Source of the DNA: Ignavibacteria bacterium
GTDB lineage: Bacteria; Bacteroidota; Ignavibacteria; Tepidaquicellales; Tepidaquicellaceae
Direction: 5' to 3'
Assembly (NCBI GenBank): GCA_016709315.1
Contig: JADJMZ010000003.1
Coordinates: 124,001 to 188,000, forward strand
DNA: 64,000 bases
The notes beneath the pieces were generated by a model. It was given only the letters and a program-made list of their open reading frames with translations, did not search any database and had not been told where the DNA came from. The position numbers were made by a program, and so were the translations under genes. This document shows, one piece after another, positions 46,224 through 54,806 of this stretch. The stretch's first letter is position 1. Every line of letters starts with the position of its first letter.

Positions 46224-46907
46224 ATGATATTAATAACAGGAGCTTCAAGAGGTATCGGTAAATTTCTGTTTGATAAATTTACTGAGAAAGGTGAAACAGT
46301 TTACGGGACATATTTCAGTGAAAACTCCGAATGTTCGAAAAACAAAAAATATTTTCATCTTGATGTAAAGGATTACGCAAATTCAGAGGCAATAATTAAC
46401 AAACTGTCACCGGAGATAAGTAAGTTTGTTCTTATAAACTGCGCCGGAAATAATTACAACAGTTTTACGCATAAGTCGTCTCCGGAAGAATGGAGTAAGG
46501 TAATAATGACCAATCTTGTCGGAACTTATAATATGATCAGAGCTGCACTTCCGGTAATGAGAGAAAAACTTTACGGCAGGATAATAAATTTTTCATCGGT
46601 TGTAGCGGAAACAGGAATTCCAGGGACAAGCGCTTATGCAGCATCCAAATCAGGTCTCTGGGGAATGACGAGAAGCATGGCAGTGGAAAATGCAAGCAAA
46701 GGAATTACAATTAACAATCTGAATCTCGGATATTTTGATATCGGTATGATTACGGAAGTAAGCGCTGAATATCAGGATCTTGTCAGAAAAAAAATTCCAA
46801 CAGGGAAATTCGGTGATCCCGAAAATATATTTAATGCAATTAATTTTATTTGCGAATCAGAATATATTAACGGAACTTCATTAGACATTAACGGCGGTAT
46901 TTTTTAA
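46224..46907 (+). CDS. Short-chain dehydrogenase/reductase
   Basis: 227 residues, FabG-like. Cofactor motif ILITGASRGIGKFLFDKF at 3-20, LINCAGNNYNSF (N-x-A-G), SVVAETGIPGTSAYAASKSG with Ser and Tyr-x3-Lys near 140-155, and NGTSLDINGGIF at the C-terminus. It lies 6 bp before the GT2 that leads the phosphonate cassette. Role in sugar modification is assumed from context; there is no fatty-acid gene nearby. Confidence 0.88.
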   Translation: MILITGASRGIGKFLFDKFTEKGETVYGTYFSENSECSKNKKYFHLDVKDYANSEAIINKLSPEISKFVLINCAGNNYNSFTHKSSPEEWSKVIMTNLVGTYNMIRAALPVMREKLYGRIINFSSVVAETGIPGTSAYAASKSGLWGMTRSMAVENASKGITINNLNLGYFDIGMITEVSAEYQDLVRKKIPTGKFGDPENIFNAINFICESEYINGTSLDINGGIF

Positions 46908-46913
46908 TAAGCT

Positions 46914-47903
46914 ATGAAATTTTCAGTAATTATTACAACTTTGAACAGGGCGGATTCAATATTTATGTGTCTTGATTCGCTCGTCTGCCAGGATTATCCA
47001 AAAGAAAAATATGAAATATTAATAGTTAACAACAATTCTACTGACAACACAGAGGAAGTTGTGGAAGATTATATCCGTAAGTATCCCGAAGTAAATATAA
47101 GATATTATTATGTTCCAAAACCCGGACAGGTATATGCGAGACAAATAGGAATACTTGCTTCGAAAAATGAGATACTTACTTTTACAGATGATGACGGAAT
47201 ATTGGTAAAGAACTGGCTTAAGGAAATTGCAAATGTTTTTGAGAAAAACGAAAATGCAGCGGGAGTAGCAGGAAAGATCGAGATCAAGTGGGATAAAACT
47301 CCGCCGGAATGGATACATGATTATGAAGAGCAATTAGGGAAACTTAATTACGGAGATGAGATCAAATATGAAATCGGATTGTACATGAATGCAGGAAATC
47401 TGAGCATTAAAAAAGATGTGCTTATAGATGTAGGCGGATTTAACCCTGAAATGGTAGGCGACTGGCTGCTTGGCGACGGTGAGACGGGCTTATGGCTGCG
47501 GCTGAAAAAAAATAATTATCTGATCGGCTGGGCTCCGAAAGCTCTGATGTATCATTATCAGCTGGCTGATAAAAATGCGACAGTAAAGGATATTAAAAGA
47601 AGATTTATGAATAACGGAATCTGCATTCCGTATAATATTTATGCTATTAACAAAGAGGGTACAAAAGCTCTTGTGAAAAATATGCTTTATACTTTTAAAC
47701 AGGGAATGAGGTGGAACATAAAAAAATTAAAATACACGCTTGCAGGAAACACGAAGAGCAGATACTATGCATTATTCAGAGCGGCATTTTATTATGCGCA
47801 GGTAAAATATTCATGGAAAATTATTACAGATAAGGAATTCAGAAATTCACTTACAAAAAACGATTGGTTAGTTAAAGTAAACTCTAAGGGAGCATTAGTA
47901 TGA
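46914..47903 (+). CDS. GT2-family glycosyltransferase
   Basis: 329 residues. GT-A start FSVIITTLNRADSIFMCLDS and ILIVNNNSTDNTEEVVEDY; metal site LTFTDDDGILVKNW near residue 92; and GGFNPEMVGDWLLGDGETGLW, with the catalytic acidic residues, near residue 175. The stop overlaps the cytidylyltransferase-PEP mutase start by 4 bases, so it is coupled to the phosphonate genes. It may build the sugar to which phosphonate is attached; that is inference. Confidence 0.9.
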   Translation: MKFSVIITTLNRADSIFMCLDSLVCQDYPKEKYEILIVNNNSTDNTEEVVEDYIRKYPEVNIRYYYVPKPGQVYARQIGILASKNEILTFTDDDGILVKNWLKEIANVFEKNENAAGVAGKIEIKWDKTPPEWIHDYEEQLGKLNYGDEIKYEIGLYMNAGNLSIKKDVLIDVGGFNPEMVGDWLLGDGETGLWLRLKKNNYLIGWAPKALMYHYQLADKNATVKDIKRRFMNNGICIPYNIYAINKEGTKALVKNMLYTFKQGMRWNIKKLKYTLAGNTKSRYYALFRAAFYYAQVKYSWKIITDKEFRNSLTKNDWLVKVNSKGALV

Positions 47904-49201
47904 ATAAAAAAGTGTATATAGGAATGAGCGCAGATCTAATTCACCCGGGTCATCTAAACATTATCAGCGAAGGAAAGAAACTCGGTGATGTAACTGTAGG
48001 ATTGCTTACAGATAAAGCGATAGCAGGATACAAGAGACTGCCTTATCTGACTTTTGATCAGAGGAAAATTATAATCGAAAGCATTAAAGGCGTAAGCAAT
48101 GTAATTCCTCAGGAGACTCTTGATTATGTACCTAATCTTGAAAAGCTCAAACCGGATTATGTCGTTCACGGTGATGACTGGAAAACCGGCATTCAGAAAA
48201 GTACAAGAGAAAATGTAATCAACGCTCTGAAGAAATGGGGAGGAGAACTTATAGAAGTGGAATACACGCAGGGAATTTCTTCAACGATACTGAACAGGAG
48301 TTTAAAAGAAATCGGAACGACTCCTGAAATCAGAATGAAGAGATTGAAAAGACTTTTGGAAGTAAAGCCACTTGTCAGATTAATGGAAGCTCATAACGGA
48401 TTAACCGGACTCATCGTTGAGAATTTTCAGACAAACAATGAAAATATTATAAAAGAATTTGACGGAATGTGGCTGAGCAGTCTCACCGATTCCACAGCCA
48501 AAGGAAAACCTGATATTGAGGCGGTTGATCTTACAGCAAGAATGCATACTCTTAATGACATTGCAGAAGTAACTACAAAGCCGATTGTTTATGACGGAGA
48601 TACCGGCGGAATTCCTGAACATTTTGTATTCACAGTTAAGACTCTTGAGAGACTTGGAGTTTCTGCGGTAATAATAGAAGACAAAGTCGGTTTGAAAAAG
48701 AATTCATTATTCGGAACAGAAGTGGAGCAGACGCAGGACAGCATTGAGAATTTCTGTCATAAAATTTCGGCAGGCAAGAAAGCGCAGATAACAAATGATT
48801 TTATGATAATAGCAAGAATAGAAAGTCTAATACTTGGAAAAGGAATGGAAGATTCGGTCAAAAGGGCTGAAGCTTACATAAATGCAGGCGCTGACGGAGT
48901 ATTGATTCACAGTAAGGAAAAAAGTCCTGAAGAAATTCTGGAATTTTGCGGCAGATATAAAAAGTTCAGCAGGAAAGTTCCTCTTTATGTAGTACCTTCC
49001 ACTTACAATACAATTTATGAAAAAGAATTAATCGAAGCCGGAGTAAACGTTGTTATATATGCAAATCAGCTATTGCGGAGCGCATATCCTGCAATGATAG
49101 AAACTGCAAAACTAATTTTGGATAATGAAAGATCTTTTGAAGCTGACAGCAGAATGATGCCGGTAAAAGAAATATTAAGATTAATCCCGGGAGGAATGTG
49201 A
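47900..49201 (+). CDS. pepM: Cytidylyltransferase-phosphoenolpyruvate mutase fusion
   Basis: 433 residues, two domains. Residues 1-140 are a TagD/RfaE-type cytidylyltransferase with the HPGH motif at 15-18 (H-x-G-H) and YTQGISSTI at 122-130 in place of RTEGISTT. Residues 145-433 are PEP mutase, with the diagnostic EDKVGLKKNS at 260-269 and YDGDTGGIP near 231. PEP mutase rearranges phosphoenolpyruvate to phosphonopyruvate, the entry to nearly all C-P natural products. The fused nucleotidyltransferase would activate the final phosphonate as a CMP derivative. Fusions of this kind exist in host-associated and environmental bacteria. Starts and stops overlap neighbours. Confidence 0.95.
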   Translation: MNKKVYIGMSADLIHPGHLNIISEGKKLGDVTVGLLTDKAIAGYKRLPYLTFDQRKIIIESIKGVSNVIPQETLDYVPNLEKLKPDYVVHGDDWKTGIQKSTRENVINALKKWGGELIEVEYTQGISSTILNRSLKEIGTTPEIRMKRLKRLLEVKPLVRLMEAHNGLTGLIVENFQTNNENIIKEFDGMWLSSLTDSTAKGKPDIEAVDLTARMHTLNDIAEVTTKPIVYDGDTGGIPEHFVFTVKTLERLGVSAVIIEDKVGLKKNSLFGTEVEQTQDSIENFCHKISAGKKAQITNDFMIIARIESLILGKGMEDSVKRAEAYINAGADGVLIHSKEKSPEEILEFCGRYKKFSRKVPLYVVPSTYNTIYEKELIEAGVNVVIYANQLLRSAYPAMIETAKLILDNERSFEADSRMMPVKEILRLIPGGM

Positions 49202-50325
49202 TGATAAGTCCTGAAAAATTTTTCAATTTATTAAAAGATAACGGAATAAATTTCTTCACAGGTGTGCCGGATTCTTTGCTAAAGGATTTCTGCGCTTATG
49301 TTACAGACAATGTTTCTGAAGAAGGGCATGTAATAAATTCCAATGAAGGAGCGGCAGTCGCACTTGCCTCCGGTTATTATCTTTCTACAGGCAAGCCGGG
49401 ATTGGTTTATATGCAGAATTCAGGGCTTGGGAATTCAGTTAATCCTTTGCTTTCACTCTCGGACAAAGAAGTTTACAGTATACCTTTACTGATGCTGATC
49501 GGATGGAGAGGCGAACCAGGTAAAAAGGACGAGCCGCAGCACAAGAAGCAGGGAAGAGTTATGCTGAAAATGCTTGAGGCAATGGAAATCCCTTTTGAAA
49601 TAATTAACAGCGAATCCGGTGACATAAAAAAAATTATAGATAAAATTTGTCTGTCAATGAAAGAGAAAAACTGTCCGCATGCAATTGTGATATCCGAGGG
49701 AACATTCGACGAATATAAACTAAAGTCTGATAAAAAAACCAATTACTTATTTAACAGAGAAGATGCGATCAAATTAATTCTGGATAACTTAAGCGGTAAT
49801 GAAATAATTGTTTCTACAACCGGAAAAACATCCAGGGAAGTTTTTGAATACAGGAGAAACAATGCTCAGGGGTATGAGAATGATTTTCTGACAGTCGGAT
49901 CAATGGGACATAGTTCGCAGATCGCTCTGGGAATTTCTTTAAACAAGGGTGACAGGGAAGTATTTGTTCTTGACGGTGACGGCGCAGTAATAATGCAAAT
50001 GGGATCTTTATCAATTATCGGACAAAAGGCGGGAAAGAATTTCAGACATATACTGCTAAATAACGGATCGCATGATTCCGTAGGCGGTCAGCCGACAGCA
50101 GGATTTAATATTGATTTTCCTGCAATAGCTTCAGCATGCGGATATAAATCTGCAATAAAAGCAGAGACTAAGGAAGAAATACTTAATGGTCTGAAAGAAT
50201 TACAGTCATGCAATGGTCCGTCATTTCTTGAAATCAGAGTAAATAAAGGTGCAAGGAAAGATCTCGGAAGACCAGATACAACTCCTGCGGAGAATAAAAT
50301 TAATTTCATGAAAAATCTTATTTGA
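49201..50325 (+). CDS. ppd: Phosphonopyruvate decarboxylase
   Basis: 374 residues, thiamine-diphosphate enzyme. FTGVPDSLLKDFCAYV near residue 20, NSNEGAAVALASGYYL with the ThDP-activating Glu near 49, YMQNSGLGNSVNPLLSL, and the ThDP motif LDGDGAVIMQMG to LLNNGSHDSVGGQPT from about residue 260. This is the standard Ppd wording. It converts phosphonopyruvate to phosphonoacetaldehyde, making the PEP mutase step irreversible. I choose the ATG at 49201 rather than the GTG at 49198: a GGGAGG lies six bases upstream and the MISPEK start is the family one. Confidence 0.95.
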   Translation: MISPEKFFNLLKDNGINFFTGVPDSLLKDFCAYVTDNVSEEGHVINSNEGAAVALASGYYLSTGKPGLVYMQNSGLGNSVNPLLSLSDKEVYSIPLLMLIGWRGEPGKKDEPQHKKQGRVMLKMLEAMEIPFEIINSESGDIKKIIDKICLSMKEKNCPHAIVISEGTFDEYKLKSDKKTNYLFNREDAIKLILDNLSGNEIIVSTTGKTSREVFEYRRNNAQGYENDFLTVGSMGHSSQIALGISLNKGDREVFVLDGDGAVIMQMGSLSIIGQKAGKNFRHILLNNGSHDSVGGQPTAGFNIDFPAIASACGYKSAIKAETKEEILNGLKELQSCNGPSFLEIRVNKGARKDLGRPDTTPAENKINFMKNLI

Positions 50326-51461
50326 AAGTGCAGGATGAATATACCGGAGTTCATTCTATAGAAAATCTCAGAGAGATTTTTTTAAAACAAAATGCAGCTA
50401 AAGTTTTTCTCGTAACGGGCAGGAAATCATTTGGATTGTCAGGAGCTGAAAATTTTTTCAAAAAATTTTCAGAGGAATTTGAGTTTATTCAGTACAATGA
50501 TTTCAGTGAAAACCCGAAGTATGAAGAACTCGAAAAGGGAATAAACTTATTCAGAGATTCGGATTGCGATATTATTGTAGCAGCGGGAGGAGGCAGTGTA
50601 ATTGATACAGCAAAATTAATCAATACATTATCTGCGCAGGAAAAAGATCCAGCCAAATATATTACAGGCGAAGAAGTTATATCAAACAAAGGAAAACATT
50701 TTACTGCAATTCCCACTACATCCGGAGCAGGCAGCGAAGCTACTCATTTTGCTGTAGTTTATATGGACATGGAAAAATTTTCACTCGCTCATGAGTTTAT
50801 TTTACCGGATGCAGTAATTATTGATCCGGAGCTCACATATAGTTTATCACCCCGGCACACAGCTCTTTCGGGAATTGACGCTTTTTCTCAGGCGGTAGAA
50901 TCTTACTGGAGCGTAAATTCGACAGATGCTTCCAGGACTTTTGCAGAAGAAGCAATAAAATTAATTACCGGAAATCTTAACAAAGCTGTAAATAATCCTG
51001 ACCCTGAATGCAGAATAAGTATGTCAACTGCAGCTAATCTTGCCGGCAAAGCTATAAACATTACAAAGACTACAGCTCCTCATGCAGTGTCATATTCAAT
51101 GACATCGCACTATGGAGTTCCGCACGGACAGGCAGTGAGTTATACTCTGGGGGATTTTCTTGTTTACAATTACAATGTAAATGAAGATGATATAAATGAT
51201 AAGCGGGGAGTCAGCTTTGTAAAAAAAACTTTCGAAGAATTATTGAAAATACTCGGATGTAAATCCGTTTATGAGGGCAGAGAGAAAATAAAGCAGCTGA
51301 TGACGGGAATTAATCTGAAGACAAATTTAAAAGATTACGGGATATCTTCTGAAGAAGACATCCGGTTTATTGCTGACAATGTTAATACAGAGAGATTGGG
51401 AAATAATCCGAGATCGCTTACAAATTCCGAACTTCTTTCAATTTTAAGAAACAATTTATAA
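50322..51461 (+). CDS. phpC: Iron-type alcohol dehydrogenase, probable phosphonoacetaldehyde reductase
   Basis: 379 residues from a TTG start overlapping the Ppd stop. Group III Fe-ADH fold: IVAAGGGSVIDTAKLIN near residue 87, AIPTTSGAGSEATHFAVVY near 130, GIDAFSQAVESYWSVNSTD near 188, and APHAVSYSMTSHYGVPHGQA near 250. Metal ligands Asp and the two later His are present; the D-x3-H position has Gln (IDAFSQA), which I recall as usual in phosphonoacetaldehyde reductases. It would reduce phosphonoacetaldehyde to 2-hydroxyethylphosphonate. No aminoethylphosphonate transaminase is present, which favours this route. Confidence 0.85.
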   Translation: MKVQDEYTGVHSIENLREIFLKQNAAKVFLVTGRKSFGLSGAENFFKKFSEEFEFIQYNDFSENPKYEELEKGINLFRDSDCDIIVAAGGGSVIDTAKLINTLSAQEKDPAKYITGEEVISNKGKHFTAIPTTSGAGSEATHFAVVYMDMEKFSLAHEFILPDAVIIDPELTYSLSPRHTALSGIDAFSQAVESYWSVNSTDASRTFAEEAIKLITGNLNKAVNNPDPECRISMSTAANLAGKAINITKTTAPHAVSYSMTSHYGVPHGQAVSYTLGDFLVYNYNVNEDDINDKRGVSFVKKTFEELLKILGCKSVYEGREKIKQLMTGINLKTNLKDYGISSEEDIRFIADNVNTERLGNNPRSLTNSELLSILRNNL

Positions 51462-52655
51462 TTGGCAATAAAAAATAAGAGAATAAAAAATTTTCCCTTA
51501 AGAGCTAAAATGATAATTGACCGGCTCAAAGGAAAAAAAATAATAATACTGGATATTGAGGAGTTAACTTTCATTCCTTATATATTTCCTATTGTTGAAT
51601 CCCTGAAGAAAAAATCTTCCGGGATATCATATTACATAGCAACACATTACAAAGGTCATGATGAGTTCAGAAAATTTAAAATTCCGGCTAACAGACAATT
51701 CGGCGTTAATCTGAGCAGAAACATATCAGAGGCGGACATATTTTTATCACCGCATATTTACGGAGTAGGAAATAAAAACTCAATCCGGATACATATTAAT
51801 CATAATCAGCCGGTGAAATATGAGTCATATCAGAAAAATGATTTTGAGAATTTCGATATACATTTTCTTACAAGTCCTCTTCACAGGCAGCAGACAGAGA
51901 ATACAATTAAAAAGTATAAGCTTGAAGCCCAGAACATAAAACTTTATGAGACGGGATATGCAAAATCAGATGACTTATTATCAGGAAAATTCTGCAGAAA
52001 TGAAATTCTGAAAGAGTTAAATCTTGATCCTTTATTAAAGACAGTTTTGTATGCTCCTTCTTGGGATGAAGGACTTTCACTGAGGGCTTTCGGAGAGAAA
52101 GTAATCGGGGAAATTCTGAAAATTAAAAATATTAATTTAATTGTTAAGCTTCATCCGATAAGTTATTGTCCTGAAGACGGACCTAATTACGAATTTTATA
52201 CAGGCGGGATCAACTGGATCGAAAAATTAAAGCGATTTGAATCAAATGAAAATTTCAGACACGTGCCATCTAACAATATTGATCCGTTGCTTGAGGCAAG
52301 CGATGTGATGGTAACAGATCTCAGCAGCGTTGCTCTTGAATTTATTATACTCGACAAACCAGTGATATACATAGATTGTCCGGAATTTTTTGAGAAGACA
52401 CTTAAAAAGACATACTCGAATTTCGGGAATACAACTGCCGAGTTTGTAAAGAATGATCCCAAAGCCAATGCCGGCCGTCATGTCGGTTTAGTTGTAAATG
52501 AAACAGGTCAATTGAAACAAGCTATAGTCAGAAGTCTCGAAAACCCGGAAGAATTTTCTGACAAAAGAAAAGAATTTTCGAAAATGCTCATTTATAATCC
52601 CGGAAAAGCTGCTGATACAGCGGCATCTGTTATTATGGAGATTCTGAAAATATGA
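51462..52655 (+). CDS. TagB/TagF-like CDP-glycerol glycerophosphotransferase family protein
   Basis: 397 residues from a TTG start that abuts the dehydrogenase stop. Landmarks of the family: IRIHINHNQPVKYE, TVLYAPSWDEGLSLRAFG near residue 190, LIVKLHPISYCP near 228, VMVTDLSSVALEFIILDKP near 285, and VIYIDCPEFFE. These enzymes move an alditol phosphate from a CDP-linked donor to glycan or polymer. Its place inside the phosphonate cassette makes a CMP-phosphonate the attractive donor, with the fused cytidylyltransferase replacing TagD; this is inference. CDP-alditol remains the alternative. Confidence 0.85.
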   Translation: MAIKNKRIKNFPLRAKMIIDRLKGKKIIILDIEELTFIPYIFPIVESLKKKSSGISYYIATHYKGHDEFRKFKIPANRQFGVNLSRNISEADIFLSPHIYGVGNKNSIRIHINHNQPVKYESYQKNDFENFDIHFLTSPLHRQQTENTIKKYKLEAQNIKLYETGYAKSDDLLSGKFCRNEILKELNLDPLLKTVLYAPSWDEGLSLRAFGEKVIGEILKIKNINLIVKLHPISYCPEDGPNYEFYTGGINWIEKLKRFESNENFRHVPSNNIDPLLEASDVMVTDLSSVALEFIILDKPVIYIDCPEFFEKTLKKTYSNFGNTTAEFVKNDPKANAGRHVGLVVNETGQLKQAIVRSLENPEEFSDKRKEFSKMLIYNPGKAADTAASVIMEILKI

Positions 52656-53470
52656 TTAAAACAATTTCAGAAACAGATTCGAAAGATAAAATAATAGAGA
52701 AGCTCTCTGATTCCTGGCATGAAAGCGGAATTGAAAAAGGCGATACAGTATTGATACACAGTTCGCTTTCATCTTTCCTTAAAGAATATAAAGCTAAAAA
52801 TATTTTTATTACTCCCGATGATATACTTGACTCATTTATCCTGTCAGTTGGTTCTGAAGGAACATTATTATTTCCGACATACAACTTTGGCTTTACAAAA
52901 GGAATGTTGTTTGATATAAATAATACAAAATCCGAAACCGGAATTCTTACAGAAGCGGCAAGATTGAGAAAAGATTCAGTACGAACAGGACATCCGCTTT
53001 TTTCTTTTGCAGTCTTAGGTTTTCACAAAGAGATTTTTCGCAATATTAACAACTACAGCGCATTCGGGAGTGATTCTCCTTTTGCAAAACTGCTGGAACT
53101 TAACGGAAAAATTGCAGCGCTTGATGTAGCAGGAGAAAACTGCATGACATTTTACCATTATGCAGAGGAAACGGGAAACGCTCCGAACAGACTGCATAAA
53201 AAATTTACAGGACCATACAAGGACAGCAATGGCACGGAAAGCATCAGGGAATATAATCTGTTCGTAAGAAATCTTGAAATGTTTGTGGAGACTGATGTAA
53301 AGCCAATGGAAGAATACTTATGGTCAAAAGGTTTTTATCAGGGCTGCCGACCCGGCGAAGGCAACTGTCTTCATGTGATTAAGTCTGAAATTGTATTTGA
53401 AGAAGCTTCTAAAGTAATTAAGGAAGGAAGATCTCTGAACATGCTTTATAAAACAGGAAAAATATTTTGA
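52652..53470 (+). CDS. AAC(3)-type N-acetyltransferase family protein
   Basis: 272 residues. Family landmarks: KGDTVLIHSSLSSFLKEYK near residue 29, GTLLFPTYNFGFTKGML near 69, DSVRTGHPLFSFAVLGFHKE near 108 (R-x2-H-P-x2-S motif), and ALDVAGENCMTFYHYAEE. The family is named after aminoglycoside 3-N-acetyltransferases. In glycan clusters, relatives acetylate amino sugars, and there is no sign of a resistance context here. The stop overlaps the DUF4910 gene by 4 bases, a pairing I have seen described in glycan loci. Confidence 0.85.
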   Translation: MIKTISETDSKDKIIEKLSDSWHESGIEKGDTVLIHSSLSSFLKEYKAKNIFITPDDILDSFILSVGSEGTLLFPTYNFGFTKGMLFDINNTKSETGILTEAARLRKDSVRTGHPLFSFAVLGFHKEIFRNINNYSAFGSDSPFAKLLELNGKIAALDVAGENCMTFYHYAEETGNAPNRLHKKFTGPYKDSNGTESIREYNLFVRNLEMFVETDVKPMEEYLWSKGFYQGCRPGEGNCLHVIKSEIVFEEASKVIKEGRSLNMLYKTGKIF

Positions 53471-54744
53471 AAGAATTAATGGAAAATTATTTTGACCGGC
53501 TCTGGTATCTCAACAGGAGTTTAACAGGAAATGCAAACAGAGAGACACTTAAAATACTTTCTGAAATAGTTGACCTGAACATATCAGAAATTCCTTCCGG
53601 GACAGATTGTTTTGACTGGACTGTCCCTCCGGAGTGGAATGCAAAAGAAGCGTGGATCAAAGATTCAAAAGGAAATACAATTCTGGATTTCAAAAATAAT
53701 AATCTTCATCTGCTCGGTTACTCGGAAGAGTTTTCAGGGAAGCTAAGTCTTGCTGATTTAAAAGAACATCTTTACAGTTTGCCTGATCAGCCGGATGTAA
53801 TTCCTTATCTGACATCTTACTATAAAAAACGATGGGGATTTTGCTTAAGCCATAAACAGCTGACTGAACTTAAAGAGGATACTTATGAAGTTTGCATTGA
53901 TTCCGATTTGAACGAAAACGGATCTATGACAATCGCAGACGCCGTACTAAAAGGAAGTACAGATGAGGAGATACTGCTGTCAACATATATATGTCATCCG
54001 TCAATGGCAAACAATGAATTATCCGGTCCGTTAGTTACTGCATTTATTTACAGGGAATTAAAAAAGTTAAAGAACAGAAAATATACTTACAGATTTATTT
54101 TTGTTCCTGAAACGATCGGAGTGATAACGTATCTTTCTATTCACGGAAAGCAGATAAAAGAAAAGCTTGCAGCAGGTTACGTTATTACCTGCATAGGGGA
54201 CAATGGTAACTTCACATATAAAAAAAGCAGGAGAGGAAACTCGCTTGCTGACAGGGCTGCGGAGCTTGTATTATCTCAAAATGAAAACAATTATGTGATT
54301 GAAGACTTTTTTCCGACAGGAAGCGATGAAAGGCAGTATTGCTCGCCGGGATTTAATCTTCCGGTAGGATCACTGATGAGAACAAGATACGGCAAATACA
54401 AAGAGTATCACACTTCAGCGGATAACAGGGATTTTATTTCTTTTGAAGCTATGGAGCATTCTGTGAAAACTTATCTCAGAATAATTTCAATGTTAGAAAA
54501 GAATGCAGTTTATGAAAATCTACTTCCGGATTGCGAACCTCAGCTTGGCAAAAGAGATCTTTATCCTACACTTGGTTCACAGAAAAAGACTGCTGATTTT
54601 GTGAATGCGGTAATGTGGGTACTGAATTTATCTGACGGAACAAATGATCTGATAAAAATATCTGAAAGAAGCGGAATGAATTTTGAAATAATTTCCGGGG
54701 CATGTGACGCTTTACTGGAAAAAGGACTTCTCAGGGCAAATTAA
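53467..54744 (+). CDS. DUF4910 aminopeptidase-like protein
   Basis: 425 residues from a TTG start. SGTDCFDWTVPPEWNAKEAW is the family start; STYICHPSMANNELSGPLV near residue 176 holds the putative zinc ligands; FVPETIGVITYLSIHG and TGSDERQYCSPGFNLPVGS follow, then the TSADNRDFISFE segment. A C-terminal winged-helix-like part ends the protein. It resembles M28-type zinc hydrolases in fold, but no activity is established. Coupling to the AAC(3)-type gene implies they act on one substrate, e.g. an N-acyl sugar. Confidence 0.85.
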   Translation: MKELMENYFDRLWYLNRSLTGNANRETLKILSEIVDLNISEIPSGTDCFDWTVPPEWNAKEAWIKDSKGNTILDFKNNNLHLLGYSEEFSGKLSLADLKEHLYSLPDQPDVIPYLTSYYKKRWGFCLSHKQLTELKEDTYEVCIDSDLNENGSMTIADAVLKGSTDEEILLSTYICHPSMANNELSGPLVTAFIYRELKKLKNRKYTYRFIFVPETIGVITYLSIHGKQIKEKLAAGYVITCIGDNGNFTYKKSRRGNSLADRAAELVLSQNENNYVIEDFFPTGSDERQYCSPGFNLPVGSLMRTRYGKYKEYHTSADNRDFISFEAMEHSVKTYLRIISMLEKNAVYENLLPDCEPQLGKRDLYPTLGSQKKTADFVNAVMWVLNLSDGTNDLIKISERSGMNFEIISGACDALLEKGLLRAN

Positions 54745-54806
54745 AATGTTACAAAAAATTATTACGGTTTTATAAATAATTTAGTTAATATAAAATTATT
54801 ATCAGT

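Noticed and set aside
49198..49200. GTG as start of phosphonopyruvate decarboxylase
   Set aside because: The ATG three bases later has a well-spaced Shine-Dalgarno sequence and gives the usual MISPEK-type N-terminus.
52652..53470. AAC(3)-type gene as an antibiotic-resistance determinant
   Set aside because: It sits in a coupled glycan/phosphonate cassette without mobile-element sequence, and relatives in such loci act on sugars.
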